From contig MHEI01000071.1 in NCBI GenBank assembly GCA_001805165.1, positions 1,703-8,074 of the forward strand: 6,372 bases of DNA, given 5' to 3'. The translations under genes and the position numbers were made by a program. Shown piece by piece: positions 1 through 5,213 of this stretch. Below the pieces are notes generated by a model, which saw only the letters and a program-made list of their open reading frames with translations, was not told where the DNA came from and ran no database searches. This stretch comes from Nitrospirae bacterium RBG_16_43_11 (GTDB taxonomy: Bacteria > Nitrospirota > 9FT-COMBO-42-15 > HDB-SIOI813). The stretch's first letter is position 1, and each line of letters opens with the position of its first letter.

Positions 1-426
1 TATAAAGACCTGATGCTCCTTGGATATGGATTCAGGACTGATATCAGCTCTCACCATCATGTGTGCAGGATTATGGAAATGAGCTGTTTGTCTCTTGAGC
101 TTGTTGATCCTCACTTCTATCATTTAGACACATGTCTTCAGTATATTGATGATATCAATCTCATTATTTACTACCCTGATGCCTTCAGCCAGGAAAGCAG
201 AAAAAAGATAGAAGATCTGCCATCAAACATCGTGAGGTTATCTAAGGAAGATGCATTTTCATTTGCATGCAACTCAATCTGCATAAACAGGAATCTCCTG
301 TTATATGAGTGTTCAAAAACAGTTGCAGATAACCTTAAGGAATATGGGCTGAATGTCATCTCCATAGACACGTCAGAGTTTATGAAATCAGGCGGAAGTG
401 TGCGTTGTATGGTATTAGCGCTTTAA
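1..426 (+). CDS. Amidinotransferase / DDAH-like hydrolase, C-terminal part (5' end outside window)
   Basis: This is the C-terminal half (about 141 residues) of a protein of the guanidino-group modifying superfamily, which includes arginine deiminase, dimethylarginine dimethylaminohydrolase and amidinotransferases. The frame is open to the window edge, so the ATG at 13 is probably internal. Visible signatures are GYGFRTD near the left edge, the catalytic-histidine motif DPHFYHLDTC (His codon 121-123), FACNSICI in the middle, and the C-terminal GGSVRCM motif with the nucleophilic cysteine (codon 406-408) just before the stop. In this family the Cys forms a covalent amidino intermediate and the His is the general acid/base. 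Both are present, so the enzyme looks active. Substrate (arginine, methylated arginine or another guanidino compound) cannot be decided from this half. The last 12 bp overlap the 3' end of the opposing MinD-like gene. Confidence 0.85.
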   Translation, partial: YKDLMLLGYGFRTDISSHHHVCRIMEMSCLSLELVDPHFYHLDTCLQYIDDINLIIYYPDAFSQESRKKIEDLPSNIVRLSKEDAFSFACNSICINRNLLLYECSKTVADNLKEYGLNVISIDTSEFMKSGGSVRCMVLAL

Positions 427-1353
427 TAAAAATATGGAATTACTCATTGCCGCCAGACATTTCATCTCTTCAGGAGTGACGTCGTCTACATTCGCAAGAA
501 GCCTGATTTTTTCAAAGAACAACCTTTTCTTACTTGTTATCTCCCTGTTTTGTAATGAAATCTCCGTTAAACGTGATGCAATATTTGAAATACACAATGG
601 ATTTAAAATTGAACCTTCTCCCTGTCCATTAGTTAAATTCCCGAGAAAAAAAGGCCTGACTCCGCATGACATCTCTGTACAATTACTAATATTCTCGAAT
701 ACCCCGAATGCAGTTGCTTCATCCTCTGCATCTGAGACCAACACCCCTGCCATCTTTCTATCATCTCCTATTGCAAACTTCTTCATCGCCTTATATAAAC
801 TCAGCAAAGATGTGGTTAATGCCGGCACAACAAACAAAGCCTCATCAATAATAGGATTAATGAAATCTTCAGTTTGCCTTATAATCACAATATCTATCTC
901 TTTTTCTATTGATATAAGCGTATCAATCATAAGAGACTTTTCTGCCGGCCCTTGAGAGGTGCAATCATTCTTATTCAGATGCGGTGCAAGTAATTTGATG
1001 CCATAAGGTCCTGTATATACTATATCAGATGGCTCATAGCTCTCCTGATAATAGTGTTCAAAAGAAAAACCGGGGACTGACAACCCGAGTATGAAAGCAA
1101 TTCCCGGAAACCGTAAATCAGCATCAATAAGTAATACCTTAATGCCTTTTTGGGAAAGCTCCATCCCTACTGTGGCGGCGAGAAATGCACCTCTCTGCGG
1201 GTTAAACATATCCACAATGGAAACTGATTTGTAATGCCTCTGACAGGATGAATCCTGAAGAGAAGAGTGTTCACCTATTATTGCCTGATTCCGGGAAATA
1301 AAATAGTGGGATATATCTTCCAGCCCCCTGCCCAGCCGTTTTGTTTTTTTCAT
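415..1353 (-). CDS. Degenerate MinD/ParA-fold protein (predicted pseudo-ATPase) with ParB-like N-terminal peptide
   Basis: A 312-residue protein with the general plan of a SIMIBI-class MinD/ParA ATPase. Residues 1-20 begin MKKTKRLGRGLEDIS, a basic LGRGL peptide like the extreme N-terminus of ParB/Spo0J proteins. A low-complexity linker follows to about residue 42. Residues 43-80 look like the first strand, P-loop and second strand of MinD. The A' motif LLIDADLRFPG (D77, D79) is kept, but the deviant Walker A (KGGxGKT/S) is replaced by NPQRGAFLAA (residues 51-60), with neither the signature nor the catalytic lysine. The Walker B region reads IDIVIIRQTED (153-163), with Arg where the family has Asp. 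ATP hydrolysis is therefore unlikely. The C-terminal region (about 235-312) is not recognised. It is the last gene of the MerR-ParA unit, starting 7 bp after parA. It may be a ParA regulator or partner; a divergent active ATPase is less likely. Confidence 0.8.
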   Translation of the reverse strand: MKKTKRLGRGLEDISHYFISRNQAIIGEHSSLQDSSCQRHYKSVSIVDMFNPQRGAFLAATVGMELSQKGIKVLLIDADLRFPGIAFILGLSVPGFSFEHYYQESYEPSDIVYTGPYGIKLLAPHLNKNDCTSQGPAEKSLMIDTLISIEKEIDIVIIRQTEDFINPIIDEALFVVPALTTSLLSLYKAMKKFAIGDDRKMAGVLVSDAEDEATAFGVFENISNCTEMSCGVRPFFLGNLTNGQGEGSILNPLCISNIASRLTEISLQNREITSKKRLFFEKIRLLANVDDVTPEEMKCLAAMSNSIFLLKR

Positions 1354-1356
1354 AAG

Positions 1357-1362
1357 TCCCTC
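1357..1362 (-). promoter_or_regulatory. Ribosome binding site embedded in the parA stop codon
   Basis: Read on the minus strand the junction is TGAGGGACTTATG: the parA stop TGA shares its GA with the GAGGGA Shine-Dalgarno of the MinD-like gene, whose ATG follows 3 nt later. This supports the ATG at 1353 as the start and suggests translational coupling, so the two proteins are probably made together. Confidence 0.6.
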
Positions 1363-2461
1363 AGTCTATAACTACCAGGGAATTATACGAACCAAATCTG
1401 TTTGAAACTATATTGGGGTTACTTGGATCCTCCTTCCAGTCTCCGTCAATACAAAATTTATATTGATACGCTCCCGGTGGAATTTTGATGACCTTTTTCC
1501 ATGTCCCGTCTTTCTCCCTGTATGATGATACATTTTTGTCCGGCACCCAATTGTTGAAGTCACCTGCAATTTTGACTTCAGCGGCTTTAGGATCTCTGTA
1601 TAAGAAAATAAAGCCATTGTCTGTATAACCCGGGCTTTCAACCTTTTGGAAACTCATATTTATCGAAGACTCCATTACTGCCACAGGCTTTTCATACAAG
1701 GCCGGCTCTTCCTGCATAAGAACCTCATCAGCAACACCTGCGTAATCCCAGTGACCAATTGAGTTTGGCGCATATTCGCAAATTGGAAAACCAAAGCTTG
1801 CTGACTCACGGAGTTTAGAGCATTGACGTACCGGGGTGGAGAAAATGATGCCCTTGAAATGGTTCTTTACCTCCTCCAATACCTCTTTGGCAAAACGGCT
1901 TCTCCTGTCATACATCGTCGGTAAAATGAATGTCTCTGTCTTATGACCTGTATACCTTCTGAGTACCTCGATAGTCTCCAGCAGTTTACTGAGTCCATGA
2001 AGGGAAAAGAAACTGGAATCAAGCGGGATGATAACCTCACCCGCAGCTCGCAATGCATTAATACTTAATAAACCCAGGTTTGGCGGACAATCAATTATAA
2101 TGTAATCAAAATTCTTGCTCAGCTTACCTATGGCATTATGCAGTCTGCTCTCTTTCTCGGAAAAATATGCTATATCCTGTTCAATAGTAGAGAGTACGAC
2201 ATTCGCCGGGGCAAGCATTACATTTTGTATCTCTGTGTTAAGAATAATATCATCAAGCAGCAAACCTTCCCTGAGCACATGATAGATCGAGAGTCCAATC
2301 TCCCCGGTTTTTAAATTATAGCCCAGGGTTGAATGGCCCTGCGGGTCCATGTCAATAAGCAGGACTCTCCTGTCACGTTTTGCTAAGCAGGCTGAAAGAT
2401 TAATCGCCGTGGTAGTCTTACCACAGCCGCCTTTTTGATTGGCTATTGCAATAATCCTCAT
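1361..2461 (-). CDS. ParA/Soj-family ATPase fused to a C-terminal glycogen-binding (CBM48/AMPK-beta-like) domain
   Basis: 366 residues, about 100 longer than a typical Soj/ParA. Residues 1-250 are a canonical ParA: Walker A KGGCGKTTT (10-18) with signature Lys, A' motif LLIDMDPQGHST (34-45), Walker B IIIDCPPN (121-128), PTMYDRRSRF (181-190), and a basic segment around R212-R218 where Soj-type proteins bind DNA. Such ATPases dimerise with ATP, coat the nucleoid and position chromosomes, plasmids or other cargo. After a linker (about 251-282) comes an 84-residue domain resembling the glycogen-binding domain of AMPK beta: AGDFNNW (299-305), GTW (319-321), YQYKF (332-336), DGDWKEDP (339-346) and FGSYNSLVV (356-364). 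The equivalents of the AMPK glycogen contacts W100, K126, W133 and N150 are W305, K335, W342 and N360. The start is supported by a strong SD. Second gene of the MerR unit. The alpha-glucan ligand is inferred from family knowledge. Confidence 0.92.
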   Translation of the reverse strand: MRIIAIANQKGGCGKTTTAINLSACLAKRDRRVLLIDMDPQGHSTLGYNLKTGEIGLSIYHVLREGLLLDDIILNTEIQNVMLAPANVVLSTIEQDIAYFSEKESRLHNAIGKLSKNFDYIIIDCPPNLGLLSINALRAAGEVIIPLDSSFFSLHGLSKLLETIEVLRRYTGHKTETFILPTMYDRRSRFAKEVLEEVKNHFKGIIFSTPVRQCSKLRESASFGFPICEYAPNSIGHWDYAGVADEVLMQEEPALYEKPVAVMESSINMSFQKVESPGYTDNGFIFLYRDPKAAEVKIAGDFNNWVPDKNVSSYREKDGTWKKVIKIPPGAYQYKFCIDGDWKEDPSNPNIVSNRFGSYNSLVVID

Positions 2462-2464
2462 TTA

Positions 2465-2506
2465 CACCTCCCCGGGGTATCCCCGATTGCCCCTTTTATT
2501 AAAGGG
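2465..2506 (-). promoter_or_regulatory. parA leader: strong SD preceded by GC-rich and AT-rich dyads
   Basis: The 57 bp between the MerR stop and the parA ATG contain, on the minus strand, a near-perfect SD GGGGAGGTG (2473-2465) with GGAGG five nt from the ATG. Just upstream is GGGG-ATA-CCCC (2484-2474), abutting the SD. Further up is CCCTTT-AATA-AAAGGG (2506-2491). The first stem touches the SD region and the second has no following T run, so neither looks like a terminator. They could modulate parA translation or mRNA stability; this is inference only. Confidence 0.4.
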
Positions 2507-2518
2507 TGAATTAATCCT

Positions 2519-2989
2519 TTACCCTCCATTTACAGCCTTAAGCTTCCTGTACTTCCCGATAACCTTTCTTTTCTTACGCCACTTTTCCACTTCACGATGC
2601 ACGTCTGCAATGTCAAGTATCCACTCCTGTCCCGTGATCGCTTCAAATGCAGTGTCTTCATAAAAGACTAAAATCACATCTCCTGTGGCAACAAGGGTAA
2701 GCTCTTCGAGGGGTTTTTTTATCGTTGGGAGGATGTGTTTGAGTTGTCCGATGCTTTTACGTATCCGTTGAACAGATACCCCTGCGTCAATAAGTTTTTT
2801 GGCCGCCCTTATTGCAATAAGATCACTGAATGTGTACCTGCCATGCCCGCCTTCAGTCCTGTGAGAGGGGTTTATAAGAGATGATTTATCCCAGTATTGC
2901 AACTGGCGCCTGCTGATTCCTGCAATGGTGCAAATCTGATTAGCTGAAAATAAGTTTTCCTTATTAGAGGGTGTTTTGTGCTGTTCCAC
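2519..2989 (-). CDS. MerR-family HTH protein, likely regulator or DNA adaptor of the ParA unit
   Basis: 156 residues. The N-terminal MerR winged HTH covers about residues 13-90: FSANQICTIAGIS and RRQLQYWDKSSLI (helix-turn-helix), then the wing with GGHGRYTFSD (47-56), followed by helices and the usual VSVQRIRKSI segment (71-80). The C-terminal region (about 95-156) has no cysteine cluster or known drug-binding domain. It contains LVATGDVILVFYED and an AITGQ motif (about 117-121), and ends in a very basic tail (RKKRKVIGKYRKLK). Metal sensing is therefore unlikely. The start is GTG: an in-frame TAA lies 12 bp upstream and no other Met is present. It leads the MerR-ParA-MinD-like unit. It may autoregulate the divergent promoter region, or act as a DNA-bound adaptor, as the MerR-like protein RacA does in Bacillus. 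The ligand is unknown. Confidence 0.88.
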   Translation of the reverse strand: MEQHKTPSNKENLFSANQICTIAGISRRQLQYWDKSSLINPSHRTEGGHGRYTFSDLIAIRAAKKLIDAGVSVQRIRKSIGQLKHILPTIKKPLEELTLVATGDVILVFYEDTAFEAITGQEWILDIADVHREVEKWRKKRKVIGKYRKLKAVNGG

Positions 2990-2997
2990 CGCTATCT

Positions 2998-3026
2998 CTT
3001 ATATATTATATAAATAAGGTTGTCAA
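2998..3026 (-). promoter_or_regulatory. Sigma-70-type promoter for the MerR-ParA unit
   Basis: On the minus strand a perfect -35 TTGACA (3026-3021) is followed after 17 bp by TATAAG (3003-2998). The predicted transcription start falls around 2990-2992, almost on the GTG at 2989, so the merR mRNA would be nearly leaderless. No good SD precedes that GTG (only AGAGA), which fits. Confidence 0.6.
2999..3013. promoter_or_regulatory. Perfect 7-1-7 palindrome in the merR promoter spacer (candidate operator)
   Basis: TTATATA-T-TATATAA is a perfect dyad overlapping the -10 and most of the spacer of the minus-strand promoter. MerR proteins typically bind dyads between -35 and -10. The spacer here is 17 bp rather than the 19-20 bp of classic MerR-activated promoters, so simple autorepression would fit better. 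The element is pure A/T, so chance palindromy is a real alternative. Confidence 0.35.
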
Positions 3027-3048
3027 GCAAAATTATACAAAATATCAA
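3020..3048 (+). promoter_or_regulatory. Candidate plus-strand promoter for PP2C-rimO, sharing its -35 with the divergent promoter
   Basis: TTGTCA (3020-3025, five of six consensus) is followed after 17 bp by TATCAA (3043-3048, four of six). The -35 hexamer overlaps the TTGACA of the opposite strand because TTGTCAA is nearly self-complementary. It would give an untranslated leader of about 65 nt. Other AT-rich hexamers nearby (for instance around 3052-3060) could serve instead. Confidence 0.4.
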
Positions 3049-3074
3049 TTTTATGTATAGATTTGTGAAGGTGA

Positions 3075-3091
3075 ATAAATGCAACATTTAT
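3075..3091. promoter_or_regulatory. Perfect 7-3-7 inverted repeat upstream of the PP2C gene
   Basis: ATAAATG-CAA-CATTTAT is a perfect inverted repeat located 18 bp before the AGGAGG of the PP2C gene. As DNA it has the size of a dimeric-regulator operator. As RNA it would be a weak seven-pair hairpin with a three-base loop. It is not followed by a T run, so it is not a terminator. Confidence 0.4.
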
Positions 3092-3108
3092 GTTAGGATG
3101 TGTTAATC

Positions 3109-3114
3109 AGGAGG
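3109..3114 (+). promoter_or_regulatory. Ribosome binding site fixing the GTG start of the PP2C gene
   Basis: A full AGGAGG lies five nt before GTG at 3120. The next in-frame Met is residue 13, inside the conserved N-terminal motif region, so the GTG start is well supported. Confidence 0.75.
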
Positions 3115-3119
3115 AGTGA

Positions 3120-3845
3120 GTGGAAATTCGCGTATCAGGAAACACGCATACAGGCATGGCCAGGAGTCAGAATGAGGATGCTTACGGAATCTGCCCTGAC
3201 TTATCCCTCTATATTATAGCTGATGGATTAGGCGGACATGCGGGTGGCGAGGTTGCAAGCAAAATGGCAGTGGATATAATAATATCGGAGATAGCATCTG
3301 CATCCCCAGCCACTGCTGATATGCAGAGTATAATTGAATGGGCAATACAGGCTGCAAATTCCAGCATCCTGTTGAAGGCAGAAAAGGATCACAAACTTCA
3401 AGGAATGGGAACGACTGTTGTAGTTGTTGCTATAAGAACAGATAAAGCTATAGTTGCCCACGTCGGTGACAGCAGGGCTTATCTGATACGAGACAATATT
3501 ATTACTCAGATCACAAGAGACCATACTGTTGTAGAAGAATATGTCCGGATAGGACTACTAACTAATAAGGGTGCATTGTATCATCCATCACGGCATATGC
3601 TGGCACGGGCAGTAGGAACGGAAGGTGTTGCAGTGGCAGATATTGAAAGCGTAAGCCTGCAAAAAGGAGACACTTTGCTGCTCTGTACTGATGGCCTTAC
3701 AAATATGCTGCCGGATAAAGAAATCCTGCAGACTGTATGTGAACTGAGACCGGATGCGGAGAATATCACCGGAAGACTTATTGAACTTGCCAATAATAAT
3801 GGAGGGATTGACAATATCACGGTTATTACAGCGTGTATGTTATAA
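3120..3845 (+). CDS. PP2C-family (PPM) serine/threonine protein phosphatase
   Basis: A 241-residue soluble, stand-alone catalytic domain of the PrpC/Stp1 type, which uses a two-metal (Mn/Mg) centre to remove phosphate from Ser/Thr residues. Family motifs appear in order: RSQNEDAYG (15-23; metal-site acidic residues E19, D20), ADGLGGHAGGE (34-44; D35, G36), MGTTVVV (96-102), VAHVGDSRAYL (112-122), ITRDHT (131-136), LLCTDGLTN (187-195; D191) and DNIT (231-234). All expected metal-ligand positions are present, so it should be active. It has no signal peptide, membrane segment or sensory domain. The length is normal for bacterial PP2C proteins. Its partner kinase is not in the window. It is divergent from the MerR-ParA unit and 9 bp upstream of rimO, so it is probably cotranscribed with rimO. 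Substrates are unknown. Confidence 0.94.
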   Translation: MEIRVSGNTHTGMARSQNEDAYGICPDLSLYIIADGLGGHAGGEVASKMAVDIIISEIASASPATADMQSIIEWAIQAANSSILLKAEKDHKLQGMGTTVVVVAIRTDKAIVAHVGDSRAYLIRDNIITQITRDHTVVEEYVRIGLLTNKGALYHPSRHMLARAVGTEGVAVADIESVSLQKGDTLLLCTDGLTNMLPDKEILQTVCELRPDAENITGRLIELANNNGGIDNITVITACML

Positions 3846-3854
3846 CTAAATATT

Positions 3855-5213
3855 ATGAAAATCGGTCTTGTAAATCTCGGCTGTCCAAAGAACCAGGTTG
3901 ATTCAGAGATAATGCTCGGCCTCCTCAGGGAAGCAGAATTTGAGTTCACATCAAATGAAGAAGAAGCTGAGATAATAGTTGTAAACACTTGTGGTTTTAT
4001 AGACTCAGCAAAAGAAGAATCCATAACTACATTGATAGATCTTGGGAGGCTTAAGACAGAAGGGCGATGTCGCCTCCTCATCGCAGCAGGCTGTCTTCCT
4101 CAAAGATATAAAGAAGAGTTATTGAAAGAAATGCCTGAGATTGATGTAATTGCAGGTACCGGCTCGTTTGAGGATGTCATAACTATATGTAAAGAATTCA
4201 GAGACAAACAATTCCTGCAACTAAAAGAACAGAGGGCGTATTTAGCGGAACCGGCTAATTTTAGTTATGAACGGTCACTTCCAAGAATTCGAATCAGCCC
4301 ATCACATACTGCTTTCATAAAGATTGCAGAAGGGTGCGATCATACATGCACATTTTGTATTATCCCTGAGCTTAGAGGCAGACAGAGAAGCCGTAGCATG
4401 GAATCGATAATAAGCGAAGCTGAACAACTATCTTCGGAAGGTGTCGTAGAAATAGCCCTCATTGCTCAGGATACTACTGCGTATGGAAGGGATCTGAGAG
4501 AACCTGATGCACTGGCCCGACTTTTAAGAAGGCTTGCAACAATAAATGGCCTCAAATGGATACGCACCCTCTATACTTATCCGGGTTCTTTTACAAAGGA
4601 GTTAATCGCCGTAATGGCAGGCGAAGAGAAGATTTGCAATTACATTGACATGCCTGTCCAGCATATCAATGATAACATCCTTCTCAGGATGCATAGGGGA
4701 CATACTAAAACAAGTATTTACAGGACGATTGAAACACTGCGCAAGAAAATGCCGGATGTGGTATTGAGGACATCCATGATCGTTGGATTCCCCGGAGAAA
4801 CAGAAAAGGAGTTTAATGAGTTAATAGAGTTTGTCAAGGATGTGGAATTTGACCGCCTCGGCGTATTTACATATTCAAATGAAGAAGGCACAGAGGCATA
4901 CTCAATGGGAAAAAAAGTTAGTGAAAAAAAGAAGATTGAGAGACAAAACATCTTAATGGAGATACAGCAAGGCATCTCTTTCAGGAAAAATCAAAACCTC
5001 ATCGGCGCTAAAAAAATCGTTTTGGTAGATGGAAAATCAAAAGAACCGTCCTTCCTGTTGGAAGGCCGCACCTATGGACATGCCCTTGAGGTTGATGGTG
5101 TTGTATATATAAAGTGCAATTCAGAAATAATGCCTTTGCAAGGTGAGATGGTACCCGTTGAGATTACTGACGCGCTTCCCTATGATCTGATTGGTACTAT
5201 GATACAGGTGTAA
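3855..5213 (+). CDS. rimO: Ribosomal protein S12 methylthiotransferase RimO
   Basis: 452 residues, normal for RimO. This radical-SAM enzyme adds a methylthio group to the beta carbon of a conserved aspartate of ribosomal protein S12 (Asp89 in E. coli) using two Fe-S clusters. The N-terminal methylthiotransferase domain has its three cluster cysteines: C10 (NLGCPKN), C46 (VNTCGFI) and C80 (AAGCLPQ). The radical-SAM CxxxCxxC motif is CDHTCTFC (C161, C165, C168), followed by IIPELRGRQRSR. A TRAM domain occupies about residues 382-452. MKIGLVNLGCPKN without an N-terminal extension, and C-terminal YDLIGTM, distinguish RimO from the tRNA enzyme MiaB. The ATG is 9 bp after the PP2C stop with no recognisable SD, suggesting translation by re-initiation or coupling. 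The 3' end overlaps the opposing gamma-subunit gene by 17 bp. Confidence 0.96.
   Translation: MKIGLVNLGCPKNQVDSEIMLGLLREAEFEFTSNEEEAEIIVVNTCGFIDSAKEESITTLIDLGRLKTEGRCRLLIAAGCLPQRYKEELLKEMPEIDVIAGTGSFEDVITICKEFRDKQFLQLKEQRAYLAEPANFSYERSLPRIRISPSHTAFIKIAEGCDHTCTFCIIPELRGRQRSRSMESIISEAEQLSSEGVVEIALIAQDTTAYGRDLREPDALARLLRRLATINGLKWIRTLYTYPGSFTKELIAVMAGEEKICNYIDMPVQHINDNILLRMHRGHTKTSIYRTIETLRKKMPDVVLRTSMIVGFPGETEKEFNELIEFVKDVEFDRLGVFTYSNEEGTEAYSMGKKVSEKKKIERQNILMEIQQGISFRKNQNLIGAKKIVLVDGKSKEPSFLLEGRTYGHALEVDGVVYIKCNSEIMPLQGEMVPVEITDALPYDLIGTMIQV

Noticed and set aside
13..426. Treating the ATG at 13 as the true start of a short amidinotransferase-like gene
   Set aside because: The frame is open to the window edge and the family needs an N-terminal half of the fold, so the gene must begin outside the window.
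434..955. Long plus-strand open frame of 173 codons opposite the MinD-like gene
   Set aside because: Antisense shadow of a gene with recognisable MinD-like features and an RBS; the translated product shows no family motif.
415..1353. MinD-like gene as a decaying pseudogene
   Set aside because: It is a full-length uninterrupted frame with a well-placed RBS and a conserved-looking N-terminus; only the catalytic motifs are lost, which fits a pseudo-enzyme better.
1408..1641. Second minus-strand open frame within the CBM48 region of parA, hinting at a frameshift
   Set aside because: The parA frame itself continues uninterrupted through all CBM48 motifs to its stop, so the other frame is a shadow.
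1361..2461. Plain chromosome-partition ParA (parAB locus)
   Set aside because: No ParB, parS-like palindrome or gidAB/rnpA neighbours are visible, and the C-terminal glycogen-binding domain is not part of standard ParA.
2491..2506. CCCTTT-AATA-AAAGGG as a rho-independent terminator after merR
   Set aside because: The stem is half A-T and no T run follows on the minus strand; the next gene continues in the same direction within 30 bp.
3581..4081. Minus-strand open frame of 166 codons across the PP2C-rimO junction
   Set aside because: It lies antisense to conserved PP2C motifs (CTDG, DNIT) and the rimO N-terminus; Ser-rich, low-information translation with no SD.
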